A DNA stretch of 64,000 nucleotides, taken from positions 1 through 64,000 of the forward strand of contig JANWLE010000015.1 of assembly GCA_025451035.1 (NCBI GenBank), written 5' to 3'. Shown piece after piece: positions 16,009-25,558 of the stretch. The stretch's first letter is position 1. The number at the start of each line of letters is the position of its first letter. The DNA is from Solirubrobacteraceae bacterium (GTDB taxonomy: Bacteria; Actinomycetota; Thermoleophilia; Solirubrobacterales; Solirubrobacteraceae). Both the position numbers and the translations under genes were made by a program. Below the pieces are notes generated by a model. The model worked only from the letters and a program-made list of their open reading frames with translations. It made no database searches and was not told the DNA's origin.

Positions 16009-18492
16009 TCAGTCCTCAGACGGGGTGTTGACCGCGAGCTGCTCCTCGCCCGCAGGGTCTGGAGAATCCTTGTGCGGATCGATGGAAGCCAGCACCCTGG
16101 GTAGATCGGCCTCTGCGATCAGCACTTGACGCGGCTTGGATCCCTCATAGCCTGAGATCACACCGCGACGCTCGAGCATGTCTATCAGCCGGCCGGCGCG
16201 GGTGTAACCCAGTCGCAGACGGCGCTGCAGCATCGAGGTTGACGCCGTCTGCATTTCGGCGACCAGCGTGATCGCGTCCGCCAGCAGCGGATCCTCGTCC
16301 GGATCGAACTCGTCGGGACTGGAACCATCCTTGGTCTCAGGCTCCACCTCCTCCAGCAGCTCCTCGCGGAACTCCGGTTCGCCCTGGCGGCGCCAGAACT
16401 CCGTCAGCTTGGCGATCTGCGCCTCATCGATGTAGGCGCCCTGGATGCGCTGCAGGCGTGAGGTGCCGACGGGGCTGAACAGCATGTCGCCCTGGCCGAG
16501 CAGGGACTCAGCCCCGTTCTGGTCGAGGATCACACGGGAGTCGGTCTGACTCGAGACGGCGAACGCGATGCGCGACGGCACGTTCGCCTTGATCATGCCG
16601 GTGATCACGTCCACGCGCGGGCTCTGCGTCGCCAGTAGCAGATGGACCCCAACGGCACGAGCCTTCTGCGCCAGGCGGATGATTGAGTCCTCGACGTCGG
16701 CGGGGGCCACCATCATCAGGTCAGCGAGCTCGTCGATGACGCACAGGATGTACGGCAGCGGGGCTTCTCCCCTGCCTTCCCGCACGCGGTTGAGCTCGGT
16801 CAGGCTGCGGGTGCGCGCCAGCGACATGACTGCGTAACGCTGCTCCATCTCGCGAACGAGGTTCTGCAGCGCGTTCGCGGCCATGCGGGGGCTCGTGATC
16901 ACGGGCGTCAGCAGATGCGGGATCGACTCGTAGTGGTTGAGCTCAACTTGCTTGGGGTCGACGAGCACGAGGCGCACGTCGTGAGGCGTGGCTCTGAGCA
17001 GCACGCTCGAGAGCATCGCGTTGATCGCCCCCGACTTGCCGGCGCCGGTGGTTCCTGCGACCAGCAGGTGAGGCATCTTCGCCAGGTCAGCGCCGATCGC
17101 CTTGCCGGCGACGTCCTTGCCCAGCCACACCGTCAGGGGCGACCAGTCGGCGGGCGGTTCCTGGAAGACATCCCCCAGGCGCACGATTCTGCGCTTCGCG
17201 TTCGGCACCTCGACGCCGACGGCCTGCTTGCCGGGGATCGGCGCGAGAATGCGAATGTCGGTTGCAGCCAGCGCGTAGGCGAGATCGTCCTTGAGTTGAG
17301 CGACCTTGCCTACCTTGATGCCGGGCGCCAAGCGCAGCTCGTAGCGGGTGATGTGCGGGCCGGCGACGGTGCCAATCACCTTGGCCTGTACGCCGAAATG
17401 CCCGAGTGCCTCGACCAGGCTCGAGGAGGTCCGCTCCTGCCCGGCTGTATCGGGACGGGTTTGCTCTGCGGTGGAGCGGGCGAGCAGGCGTTCAGCTGAC
17501 GGCAGCTCCCAGGAGAAATCGGGGTCGTCTGTGATCGCGTCGCGCAGGCGGCCCTGTGGGGTGAGGTCCACGCCGTCTCTCAAGGGCGGCTTCTCGTCCG
17601 CCTGCTCGGCGTCGTCGTTGTCTGGCTCTTGCACGCAGGCGAGCTCGGACTCGTCTTGCTCACTTTCCCAGTGATCGGGCTCGGGCTTGGCATCCAGGTC
17701 ATCGAGGGAGGGCGCTTCGACGTGGGTCGCCCTGACGATCAGCTCGTGCGCATCTGGCTCCGGCGGCTGCAGCGTGGCGGGGCCCGGCTCGCCAGCGGAG
17801 GGTGTTTGCGTTTGCGCGCGCCGTGCGCTGAGCGTGCGCGTCGTGTCGAGCAGGCTGGTGCTTGTGTTCGCGATCAGCGTCGCGATCGACGCTCCGCTGA
17901 GCAACGTCACTCCCGCCAAGAACAGGAACACGACGAGGATGCTCACGCCGGCGTCCTGCACGAGACGGTGCGCCACCCAATACAGCGACTGGCCCACCAG
18001 GCCTCCATGGGAGGTGAGGAAGTCAGACTGCCACTGTGAGACGGTCGCGCCCGTGCCGTCGGTGACGCCCAGGGTGCCCGCCGCCAGGGCGAGCGTGAGC
18101 GCCGCGAAGAGGCACAGCGAGCCGGTGCGTAGCGGCCCCAGCGCAGGCAGCACTGGACGCAAGAGAATGACCCCTCCGGCCAGCACCAGGGCGACCGGAG
18201 TCAGGGCGCGGGTCTCGCCGACGCAGAAGCCGAGCACGACTTCCAGCCCGCGCCCGACACGCCCGCCGTCCCAGTGTCCGTAGAGCACGAAGCCGAGGTA
18301 GACGCCGAGCGCCAGGAGCCCGAGGCCAAGCACGTCGCGCTGGCGCTCGTCGAGTGTCGGCAAGCCGATGTGGAGGCTGAATGGCGCCCGCCGCGAGCGG
18401 GCCGCTCTCCTACGACGCTTGGCCGCGCGAGACCGGTGACGGCGGGCGGGGCTCCTTCGCCGAGCATTGTTGGTCCTGCGAGTGGCGGCCAT
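16009..18492 (-). CDS. ftsK: FtsK/SpoIIIE DNA translocase
   Basis: The 827-residue protein begins with a highly basic segment (1-40), then four or so membrane helices between about 53 and 212, an acidic/Pro-rich linker (about 215-350), and the motor. Walker A is GTTGAGKS at 480-487, Walker B near LPYILCVIDELADLM, and the C-terminal winged-helix gamma domain (LRLGYTRAGRLIDMLERRGV) reads FtsK orienting sequences. FtsK pumps chromosome dimers and termini through the division septum. It is divergent from the response regulator at 18582, with 89 bases between. Confidence 0.95.
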   Translation of the reverse strand: MAATRRTNNARRRSPARRHRSRAAKRRRRAARSRRAPFSLHIGLPTLDERQRDVLGLGLLALGVYLGFVLYGHWDGGRVGRGLEVVLGFCVGETRALTPVALVLAGGVILLRPVLPALGPLRTGSLCLFAALTLALAAGTLGVTDGTGATVSQWQSDFLTSHGGLVGQSLYWVAHRLVQDAGVSILVVFLFLAGVTLLSGASIATLIANTSTSLLDTTRTLSARRAQTQTPSAGEPGPATLQPPEPDAHELIVRATHVEAPSLDDLDAKPEPDHWESEQDESELACVQEPDNDDAEQADEKPPLRDGVDLTPQGRLRDAITDDPDFSWELPSAERLLARSTAEQTRPDTAGQERTSSSLVEALGHFGVQAKVIGTVAGPHITRYELRLAPGIKVGKVAQLKDDLAYALAATDIRILAPIPGKQAVGVEVPNAKRRIVRLGDVFQEPPADWSPLTVWLGKDVAGKAIGADLAKMPHLLVAGTTGAGKSGAINAMLSSVLLRATPHDVRLVLVDPKQVELNHYESIPHLLTPVITSPRMAANALQNLVREMEQRYAVMSLARTRSLTELNRVREGRGEAPLPYILCVIDELADLMMVAPADVEDSIIRLAQKARAVGVHLLLATQSPRVDVITGMIKANVPSRIAFAVSSQTDSRVILDQNGAESLLGQGDMLFSPVGTSRLQRIQGAYIDEAQIAKLTEFWRRQGEPEFREELLEEVEPETKDGSSPDEFDPDEDPLLADAITLVAEMQTASTSMLQRRLRLGYTRAGRLIDMLERRGVISGYEGSKPRQVLIAEADLPRVLASIDPHKDSPDPAGEEQLAVNTPSED

Positions 18493-18558
18493 ACCAAGCC
18501 AGACTTCGACGCCGAATGCCCGGAACCTGCCCCCGACCCCTTACCATCGCTTAAGTCG

Positions 18559-18572
18559 TTGTCGATAGACAA
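18559..18572. promoter_or_regulatory. Inverted repeat just upstream of the response regulator start
   Basis: TTGTC-GATA-GACAA is a perfect 5-bp-arm palindrome ending 9 bases before the ATG at 18582 and overlapping the first bases of the AAAGGACGG ribosome binding region. It could be an autoregulatory operator of the two-component system or of ftsK, which is divergent. Evidence is symmetry and position only. Confidence 0.3.
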
Positions 18573-18581
18573 AGGACGGAT

Positions 18582-19268
18582 ATGAACGATTTTTCACGTG
18601 CTCCACGGGTTCTCGTTGTCGAGGACGACGAGGACATAGCCCAAGTGCTGCAACGCTCACTTCGAATAGAGGGCTACGAGGTGCGGTGTGCCTCAGACGG
18701 AGCGCTGGCATTGGAACAGGGGCGCTCATTCGCGCCGGATCTCGTGATCCTCGATCTCGGCTTGCCCGAGATGGACGGACTCGACGTCGCGCGCAACCTC
18801 CGCGAGCACGACGACGTGCCGATCCTGATCCTCACCGCGCGTGACGCAGTGGAGTCGCGCGTGGAGGGCCTGGACGCAGGCGCTGACGACTATCTGGTCA
18901 AGCCGTTCGAGCGCCAGGAGCTGCTCGCCAGAATGCGTGCGCTGCTGCGGCGCCGCCCGCCACGGGGGTCTGCGTCGCTGCGCGTTGCTGACCTCTCGCT
19001 GAACGTCGACACGCACGAAGTGACCCGTGGTGAGCGGGTGATCGAGCTGACGCAACGCGAGTTCGAACTGCTCGAGTACCTGATGCGCAACGAGCGGATC
19101 GTCATCTCCCGCCAGCGCTTGCTGGACGAGGTGTGGGGGTACGACCCCTTCTCGACCACGAACACGATCGAGGTGTTCGTCTCGAATCTGCGCCGCAAGC
19201 TCGAGGCCGAGGGCGAGCCCCGCCTGCTGCACACGATCAGAGGGGCCGGTTACGTCCTCCGCGCCTGA
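18582..19268 (+). CDS. OmpR/PhoB-family response regulator
   Basis: The 228-residue protein has a receiver domain with the acidic pair VVEDDEDIA, phosphoacceptor Asp58 in VILDLGLPEMDG and Lys in YLVKPFE. The C-terminal winged-helix DNA-binding domain contains ELTQREFELLEYLMRN and NTIEVFVSNLRRKLE. Similarity is to MprA/TcrA-type regulators. AAAGGACGG lies just upstream of the ATG. The sensor kinase gene follows directly, and its frame already opens inside the 3' end of this gene. The regulon is unknown. Confidence 0.93.
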   Translation: MNDFSRAPRVLVVEDDEDIAQVLQRSLRIEGYEVRCASDGALALEQGRSFAPDLVILDLGLPEMDGLDVARNLREHDDVPILILTARDAVESRVEGLDAGADDYLVKPFERQELLARMRALLRRRPPRGSASLRVADLSLNVDTHEVTRGERVIELTQREFELLEYLMRNERIVISRQRLLDEVWGYDPFSTTNTIEVFVSNLRRKLEAEGEPRLLHTIRGAGYVLRA

Positions 19269-19380
19269 GCGCCCGGCCCAGCACGCGCTGCTCGCCTCGC
19301 TGAGGCGCGCGGGTAAACGTATATCGGCAGTCCTGGACCGCGCGCCGATCCGCACACGACTGGCGGGTGCGTCGGCCCTG

Positions 19381-20751
19381 ATGACGTTCGTCATTCTCTT
19401 CGCCTTTGCGGTGATCGTCGGCTCGCTCACCGTTCACCGCATCCGCGCGGACTTCAACCGGGAAGTCGCGGCATCCGCCAGCGACCTGGCGGATCTGCTG
19501 CGGATCGAAGTGAAGGGCAGCTCGATCGAGGGCTACTACGTGGTCGTGCAGCCGAACCTCGACGAATTCGCTGCCTCGGAGCACGCCGTCGTGCGGATCC
19601 TGAGCTTCTCGGGAACGGTGTTGGCGAGCACCACGCACGCCCCGGACCTCGGGCTGGTCAACGAAACGTATGTCGGTGGCTACCGCGTGCACACCACCTT
19701 GTATCCACTCAGAGGCGCCAGCGGCGGTGCCCTATACGTCCAGTACGCCCGCCCCGCCGCAGGCATGCAGGACACGATCGACAGGGTGCGGCTGCTCTTG
19801 ATCCTCGGTGTGCTGGTCGGCACGGGCCTGGCGGGGCTGGTTGGGCTGAGCATCGCCCGGCGTGCGATGTCTCCGATCGCGCAACTGACTAGCACCGCCG
19901 CTGAGATAGCCAAGACACGGGACCCCAGCCGCAGCGTCCCCCAGCCAGAGGCTGACGACGAGGTGGCCGAGCTCGCACGCACCCTGCAGAGCATGCTGCG
20001 CGAACTCGACTCAGCTCACGCCGAAACGGAGGCGATCCTCGCCCGTCAACGCCAGTTCGTGGCGGACGCTTCGCACGAGCTGCGCACGCCGCTGACGAGC
20101 GTGCTGGCGAACCTCGAGTTGCTGGCCGAGACGCTCCAAGGGGAACAGGGCGAGGCGGCCACATCGGCGCTGCGCTCCTCGAAGAGGATGCGTCGTCTGG
20201 TGGCTGACCTGCTGCTGCTGGCGCGTACGGACGTCGGGCGGGTGGTGCCCCGCGAGCCCGTCGATCTGGACCAGATAGTTGTGGAGGCGGCCGCCGAGTT
20301 GGGGCCAGTCAGCTCGAGCCACGAGCTCTTCCTCGAGCTCGAACCGGTGACCGTCGAGGCTGTGGGCGATGAGCTGCATCGCCTTACGATCAACCTGATC
20401 GAGAACGCGCTGCGCCACACCCCACCGGGGACGAGCATCTGGGTGCGCACTGACACCGCGCAAGGGCAGGCACGACTGGTGGTCGAGGACAACGGCCCGG
20501 GTATCCCCGAGCGGCTGCGAAGCACCCTGTTCGAGCGCTTCGTGCGTGGTGTCGGTGACCGCGGCGGCTCGTTCGGCTTGGGTTTGGCGATCGTGCGCGC
20601 CGTCGCCGAGTCACACGGCGGGAGCGTCACCGTGGAAGGCGCCCACCGCAATGGCCTCGAGCGTGGCGCTCGTTTTATGGTCCTGCTTCCACGCCTCGCT
20701 GCCCCCGCGGAGGGGCCCGAGCGGTTGAGCTCCGCCGCGCGCTCCGTGTGA
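19381..20751 (+). CDS. Sensor histidine kinase, partner of the preceding regulator
   Basis: From ATG 19381 the protein is 456 residues. It has a first membrane helix at the very N-terminus (VILFAFAVIVGSL), an extracytoplasmic loop of about 120 residues and a second helix near 138-159. A HAMP domain follows, then HisKA with His232 in DASHELRTPLTS, and an HATPase_c domain (NLIENALRHTPPG, EDNGPGIPE, SFGLGLAIV). The same frame is open and codon-like for the whole 112 bases upstream, back into the regulator gene, and encodes a typical kinase N-terminus (APIRTRLAGASAL). It has no ATG, GTG or TTG there. The true start may thus be a rare codon upstream. Confidence 0.9.
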   Translation: MTFVILFAFAVIVGSLTVHRIRADFNREVAASASDLADLLRIEVKGSSIEGYYVVVQPNLDEFAASEHAVVRILSFSGTVLASTTHAPDLGLVNETYVGGYRVHTTLYPLRGASGGALYVQYARPAAGMQDTIDRVRLLLILGVLVGTGLAGLVGLSIARRAMSPIAQLTSTAAEIAKTRDPSRSVPQPEADDEVAELARTLQSMLRELDSAHAETEAILARQRQFVADASHELRTPLTSVLANLELLAETLQGEQGEAATSALRSSKRMRRLVADLLLLARTDVGRVVPREPVDLDQIVVEAAAELGPVSSSHELFLELEPVTVEAVGDELHRLTINLIENALRHTPPGTSIWVRTDTAQGQARLVVEDNGPGIPERLRSTLFERFVRGVGDRGGSFGLGLAIVRAVAESHGGSVTVEGAHRNGLERGARFMVLLPRLAAPAEGPERLSSAARSV

Positions 20752-20781
20752 ACGGCGCGCTGTCACGGGCGGCGGCGTAGT

Positions 20782-22449
20782 TCAGACCTCGACGACGACC
20801 GGGAGCACCATCGGACGACGGCGCAGGCGGTCATAGATGAGCTTGGCCAGGTCATCGTGAAGGATCTGCTGCAACACCTCGATCTCGCGGATCTCCTCCG
20901 TGGCGGCTCTGTGCAGGCAGTCCTCGGCGGTACGGCGGATCTCCTCCGCGAGTTCGCCTGCCTCGTCCATGAACGGGACCCCGCGGCAGATCACCTCCGG
21001 ATCGGTGACTGAGCGCCCATCTTGCTCTGAGATTGTCGCCACCACGATGAAGACACCGTCGGCCGAGAGCATGCGCCGGTCGCGCAGCGCGATGTCGGCG
21101 ATGTCCCCGATCTCCACCCCGTCGACGAACACCATTCCAGCGCGCTCCCGCTCGGCGAAGCGCGCACCGCGCTCGTCGATCTCGAGCGGCCGGCCGTTGT
21201 CGCCCTGGAAGACGTTCTCGGGGCTGACGCCCACCGCCTCCGCGAGTCGCGCGTGCAGGCGAAGGCGCTTGAAGTCGCCGTGGAAGGGCATCACGTAACG
21301 CGGCTTGACGAGGTTTAGCATCAGCTTGATCTCCTCCACGTAGCCGTGACCGGAGGCGTGCACGGGCGCGTCGCGGGGCGTGATCACTTTGCAGCCGAGG
21401 TGATACAGCCTGTCGATCGTCTCGTTGACGGCGCGCTCGTTGCCTGGCACCGGGGTGGCGCTGAAGACGACCGTGTCACCCGAGTGCAGATCCACCTGGG
21501 GATGGTCACGGTAGGCCATCCGCCGCAGCGCTGACAGCGGCTCTCCCTGGGAGCCGGTGGAGAGGATTACGATCCGCTCGTCGGGGAAGCTATCGAGCTC
21601 CTTCGGGCCGACGAGCATTCCCTCGGGGATCTCGATGTGCCCCAGCGTCCGGCCGATGCCGACGTTCTTGCGCATCGAGCGGCCCACCAGAGCGATCTTG
21701 CGTCCCAGCGCACCAGCCGCATCGACAACCTGCTGGACACGGTGGATGTTTGAGGCGAAGCTGGTGACGAGGATGCGCCCTTCGCAGCGAGCGAAGACTT
21801 CCTCCAAATGGGGGCCCACCACCGACTCCGAGGGCGAGAAGCCGGGACGGTCCGCGTTGGTGGAGTCGCCGCAGAGCAGCAGCACGCCTTCGCTGCCGAG
21901 TTCCGCCAGCCGCGAGAAGTCCGCGGGTGGGCCGTCGACGGGTGTCTGGTCGAACTTGTAGTCGCCCGTGACGAGCACCGTGCCGAGCCCGGTCGTCAGA
22001 GCCACAGCGCAGGAGTCCGGGATCGAGTGAGTCATGTGCACAAGCTCCAGCGAGAACGGGCCCAGCTCGAGCTCTTCGGCCGGGCTGACGTCGATGAGCT
22101 CGACGTCAGCCAGCTTGTGCTCTTCGACCTTCGAGCGCGCCATCGCCATCGTCAATGGACCGCCGTAGATCGGTGGGTAGCCGCCCCGCGCAGCCAGGTC
22201 GCGCAGAACCCAAGGCAGCGCCCCGAGATGGTCCTCGTGCCCGTGAGTGATGACGATTCCCTCGATATCGGCGGCGCGCTCCCGCAGGTAGGTGAAGTCC
22301 GGGAGCACAAGGTCGATCCCGACCATCTCCGGCGTGGGGAAGCGAAGGCCGGCATCGACGACGATGATCCGACCGTCGTACTCCACGACGGTCATGTTCT
22401 TGCCGATCTCGCCCAGGCCCCCGAGGGGCAGAACCCGCAGCGCGCTCAC
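20782..22449 (-). CDS. rnj: Ribonuclease J
   Basis: This 555-residue metallo-beta-lactamase/beta-CASP RNase combines 5'-3' exonuclease and endonuclease activity on mRNA and rRNA. The zinc motif is ITHGHEDHLGALP (His69, His71, Asp73, His74). Further ligands are in VTGDYKFDQTP and HASGHGYVEEIK; the beta-CASP region and a C-terminal dimerisation domain follow. It starts at GTG 22449, overlapping the dapA stop by four bases. dapA followed by rnj is the conserved order in many actinobacteria. It converges with the kinase gene with a 30-base gap lacking a terminator hairpin. Confidence 0.94.
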   Translation of the reverse strand: MSALRVLPLGGLGEIGKNMTVVEYDGRIIVVDAGLRFPTPEMVGIDLVLPDFTYLRERAADIEGIVITHGHEDHLGALPWVLRDLAARGGYPPIYGGPLTMAMARSKVEEHKLADVELIDVSPAEELELGPFSLELVHMTHSIPDSCAVALTTGLGTVLVTGDYKFDQTPVDGPPADFSRLAELGSEGVLLLCGDSTNADRPGFSPSESVVGPHLEEVFARCEGRILVTSFASNIHRVQQVVDAAGALGRKIALVGRSMRKNVGIGRTLGHIEIPEGMLVGPKELDSFPDERIVILSTGSQGEPLSALRRMAYRDHPQVDLHSGDTVVFSATPVPGNERAVNETIDRLYHLGCKVITPRDAPVHASGHGYVEEIKLMLNLVKPRYVMPFHGDFKRLRLHARLAEAVGVSPENVFQGDNGRPLEIDERGARFAERERAGMVFVDGVEIGDIADIALRDRRMLSADGVFIVVATISEQDGRSVTDPEVICRGVPFMDEAGELAEEIRRTAEDCLHRAATEEIREIEVLQQILHDDLAKLIYDRLRRRPMVLPVVVEV

Positions 22450-23351
22450 GTGCGGAGGGCGGCAGATGGGTGCTGGGCCGTCTGGGCGCCTTGCGCGCCC
22501 AGCAAACCGTGGCGCTCCAGCATCGTCCTGACTTGCGCGAGCTCGTCCGTGGACGCCTCGATCAGCGGCAGGCGCAGCCCTCCGACGTTGTGTCCGAGGA
22601 GGTTCAACGCGGCCTTCGTGCAGGTCGGGCTCGCCGTCAAGAAAAGAGTCTCGTACACGTCCCTGAGTGACTCGTCGATCTCCGCCCGCCGCTGCGGCTC
22701 GGTGACCATGCGCTGCATTTGATCACCCACGATGTGGCTCGCGACGAGGATCCCCCCCGCCCCGCCGAGGTCGAGCACGCGGGCGAAGCTCGCGTCATCG
22801 CCCGCATACAGGTCAAGGCCGTCGATCAACTGCAGCTCCGCCGCGTTCGCCTGCTTGAGGCCGGTCACGCCCTCGATCTGGGCGAGCTCGGCGAGCAGCT
22901 CCGGGTCCATGTTCAAAGCCGTGCGCCCGGGAATGTTGTAGAGCAGGATCGGCCTGTCGGTCGCCTTCGCGACCTCTTCGTAATGACGCACGAGTCCGCG
23001 CGGGCTGGGCTTGTTGTAGTAGGGAGTGACGCTCAGGGTGGCGTCCACGCCGAGTTCGGTGGCGCGCTCGGTGAGATGCACGGCGTGGCGCGTGTCGTTT
23101 GAGCCGGTGCCCGCGATGACTGTCTTGCCGGCGGGACGCTCGCGCACGGCGAGCTCGATCAAGCCGAGATGCTCCTCGTCGGTGAGCGTCGCCGCCTCGC
23201 CCGTGGTACCGCAAACAACGAACCCATCCGACCCGTGTGCGGCGAGATGATGCATCAGCGCCACAAACGACTCCTCGTCGACGCGCAGGGCGGAATCGAA
23301 AGGGGTGACTATTGCCGTGAGGATCGTTCCGAGCCCGCTCATGCCGTTCAT
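22446..23351 (-). CDS. dapA: 4-Hydroxy-tetrahydrodipicolinate synthase
   Basis: DapA condenses pyruvate with aspartate semialdehyde, the first lysine/DAP-specific step. The 301-residue TIM barrel has VCGTTGEAATL, the catalytic Tyr138 in LLYNIPGRT and the Schiff-base Lys166 in GVTGLKQANA. ATG 23351 is used; ATG 23342 would shorten it by three residues. It is divergent from recD2 across 62 bases and translationally coupled to rnj downstream. dapB, which usually accompanies it, is about 2.6 kb away beyond recD2. Confidence 0.95.
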   Translation of the reverse strand: MNGMSGLGTILTAIVTPFDSALRVDEESFVALMHHLAAHGSDGFVVCGTTGEAATLTDEEHLGLIELAVRERPAGKTVIAGTGSNDTRHAVHLTERATELGVDATLSVTPYYNKPSPRGLVRHYEEVAKATDRPILLYNIPGRTALNMDPELLAELAQIEGVTGLKQANAAELQLIDGLDLYAGDDASFARVLDLGGAGGILVASHIVGDQMQRMVTEPQRRAEIDESLRDVYETLFLTASPTCTKAALNLLGHNVGGLRLPLIEASTDELAQVRTMLERHGLLGAQGAQTAQHPSAALRT

Positions 23352-23413
23352 TATCCCATGCTCGAGGACCCAATGCAGGCTCTGCTAGCTGAAGCGACGG
23401 CTATCGTCGACTG

Positions 23414-25558
23414 ATGAGCGCGAGCGCCGCACAGGACGCACTGTCGGATTACACCGTCGAGGTGATGTCGGTGCGCTACCGTGCCCCGGAGGGCGACTTC
23501 GCCGTCCTGCAGGGGCTCAGTGAAGAGGGCGAGGAGATCACATTGACCGGGGCGCTGGCGTTTTTGCGCGCCGGCGAGACGCTACAGGTGTCCGGACGCT
23601 GGCGCGAGCATGGCCGCCATGGACGCCAGCTGCAGGTGGTCCAAGCCCACGTCAAGGCGCCAACCAGCGAGCTCGCGTTGTTGAGCTATCTCGAAGACAT
23701 CAAGCATGTCGGCCCGCAGGGGGCGACGTTCCTGCTCGAGCGCCACGGCAGCGAGGTGCTGAACGTCGTGGACCGCTCACCCCGCGCCCGTCTGCTCGAG
23801 GTGCCGGGCATCGGCCGCGCCCGCATCGCGGCGGCCGTGAGCTCCTGGCAAGAGCAGAGCGTCCAGCGCGAGGTACGCATGTTCCTAGCCTCGCTGGGGG
23901 TGCAGGCCGCGGTTGCCGCGCGCATCTACCGCGTATGGGGCGCCGAATCGATCGACCGGCTCAAGGAGGATCCGTACGGCATCACGGCGCTCCCCGGAAT
24001 CGGGTTTCTGACCGCCGACTCGCTCGCGCGCGTGCTCGGGACGCCCGCTGACGCGCCCGAGCGCCTCCACGCCGGCCTGCACTACACGTTGAGCCAGGCA
24101 GAGCTCGACGGCCACTGCTACCTGCCCGCCGGCGAGCTGTACGCGCGCGCGAGCAGGCTGCTGGAATGCGACGTCAGGAAGCACATACCCTCGCTGCGCG
24201 AGGTCCCCTTGCTGGTCTGCGAGCCGGCCGAAAGCGGCGAGGAGCTCGTGTACGACTCCGCGATGTTCGAGATAGAGAGGGCGCTGGCGTCAGCCGTGAG
24301 GACCCTTCTGGAGGGCCAGCCGACACTCGCGCTCAAACGGGTCAGGCGGCCGCGACAAGGTGCGTTTCTGCCCACCGACGACCAGTGGCATGCCGTGAGG
24401 GTGGCGCTCGAGAACCGCCTGTCGATCCTCACGGGCGGGCCTGGGACAGGCAAGACGATGAGCATGCGGGTGCTGGTCGAGATCCTGCGCGCAGAAAAGC
24501 ACAGCGTGCGTCTGTGCGCGCCGACCGGTAAGGCCGCGCGGCGTCTCTCGGCGGCGACGGGCGAGCCGGCGAGCACCATTCATCGACTGCTCGAATGGAT
24601 GCCCGAAGAGGGCTTCACGCGCGGACCGGACCAGCCGATCGAGGGGGCCGACGTGTTGATCGTCGATGAGGCGAGCATGCTCAGCGTGCGCCTGGCGGAG
24701 GCGCTGTTCAGCGCTGTCGGGCCGAACACGCACGTGCTGCTCGTCGGCGACGTCGACCAGCTGGCGCCGGTGGGTCCGGGCCGCGTGCTTGAGGATCTGA
24801 TCGCCTCCAGGCGTGTAGAGGTGACCGCGCTTCAGGAGATCTTCCGTCAGGCCGCGCGCTCGCTGATAGTGCGTGCGGCGCACGCCATCAACCGCGGGGA
24901 CTCGCCGCCCCTAGCCGGTGATGAGGACACGATCCGCGACTTCTTCTTCATCCAGTGCAGCGGCGCCGAGGAGATCTTCGACGAGGTCATCACGCTCGCC
25001 ACCGGACGGCTCGCCAACTACTACAAACTCGACCCCACGATCGAGATACAGGTGCTCGCGCCGATGCGCAAGGGCGCGACCGGGATCGACGCGATAAACG
25101 GCGAGCTGCGGGCGAGGCTGAACAAGCGCGGCAAGGCGGTGCCGGGGACGCAACTGCGAGTCGGCGACAGGGTCATACAGACCCGCAACGACCACGAGCA
25201 TGAGCTCATGAACGGCGAGGTGGGCGTGATCAGCGAGTACATGCCCGAGCGCGAAAAGGTGCGTCTGACGACAGACGACGGGCGTAGTCTGACGCTCCCG
25301 ACCGGGGCGCTCGACACGGTGCAGCTGGCATACGCCATCTCCATCCACAAGTCGCAAGGCTCACAGGCGCCGGCGATCGTCGTCGTGCTCAGCCGCGCGC
25401 ACGGGAACATGCTTACCCGCAACCTGCTCTACACCGGTGTGACGCGCTCGGAGAAGGTCTGCGTGATAGTCGGTGAACCCGAGGCGCTGAAGCTCGCGCT
25501 CAGCCGGCGCGACGCGCGCGCGAGATACACCCGGCTATCTGGGCTCGTGAGCTCCTGA
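23414..25558 (+). CDS. recD2: RecD2-type ATP-dependent DNA helicase
   Basis: The 714-residue SF1B helicase works without RecBC. It has the RecD2 N-terminal OB-like region, tandem helix-hairpin-helix segments (LLEVPGIGRARI near 128, ALPGIGFLTADSL near 192), Walker A GGPGTGKT at 341-348, Walker B DVLIVDEASML, and a C-terminal domain with AISIHKSQGSQ and LLYTGVTRSEK. Such enzymes unwind DNA 5'-3' in repair and replication restart. TATCGT sits 6 bases before the ATG and could be the -10 of a leaderless promoter. Its 3' end overlaps the convergent small gene by 24 bases. Confidence 0.93.
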   Translation: MSASAAQDALSDYTVEVMSVRYRAPEGDFAVLQGLSEEGEEITLTGALAFLRAGETLQVSGRWREHGRHGRQLQVVQAHVKAPTSELALLSYLEDIKHVGPQGATFLLERHGSEVLNVVDRSPRARLLEVPGIGRARIAAAVSSWQEQSVQREVRMFLASLGVQAAVAARIYRVWGAESIDRLKEDPYGITALPGIGFLTADSLARVLGTPADAPERLHAGLHYTLSQAELDGHCYLPAGELYARASRLLECDVRKHIPSLREVPLLVCEPAESGEELVYDSAMFEIERALASAVRTLLEGQPTLALKRVRRPRQGAFLPTDDQWHAVRVALENRLSILTGGPGTGKTMSMRVLVEILRAEKHSVRLCAPTGKAARRLSAATGEPASTIHRLLEWMPEEGFTRGPDQPIEGADVLIVDEASMLSVRLAEALFSAVGPNTHVLLVGDVDQLAPVGPGRVLEDLIASRRVEVTALQEIFRQAARSLIVRAAHAINRGDSPPLAGDEDTIRDFFFIQCSGAEEIFDEVITLATGRLANYYKLDPTIEIQVLAPMRKGATGIDAINGELRARLNKRGKAVPGTQLRVGDRVIQTRNDHEHELMNGEVGVISEYMPEREKVRLTTDDGRSLTLPTGALDTVQLAYAISIHKSQGSQAPAIVVVLSRAHGNMLTRNLLYTGVTRSEKVCVIVGEPEALKLALSRRDARARYTRLSGLVSS

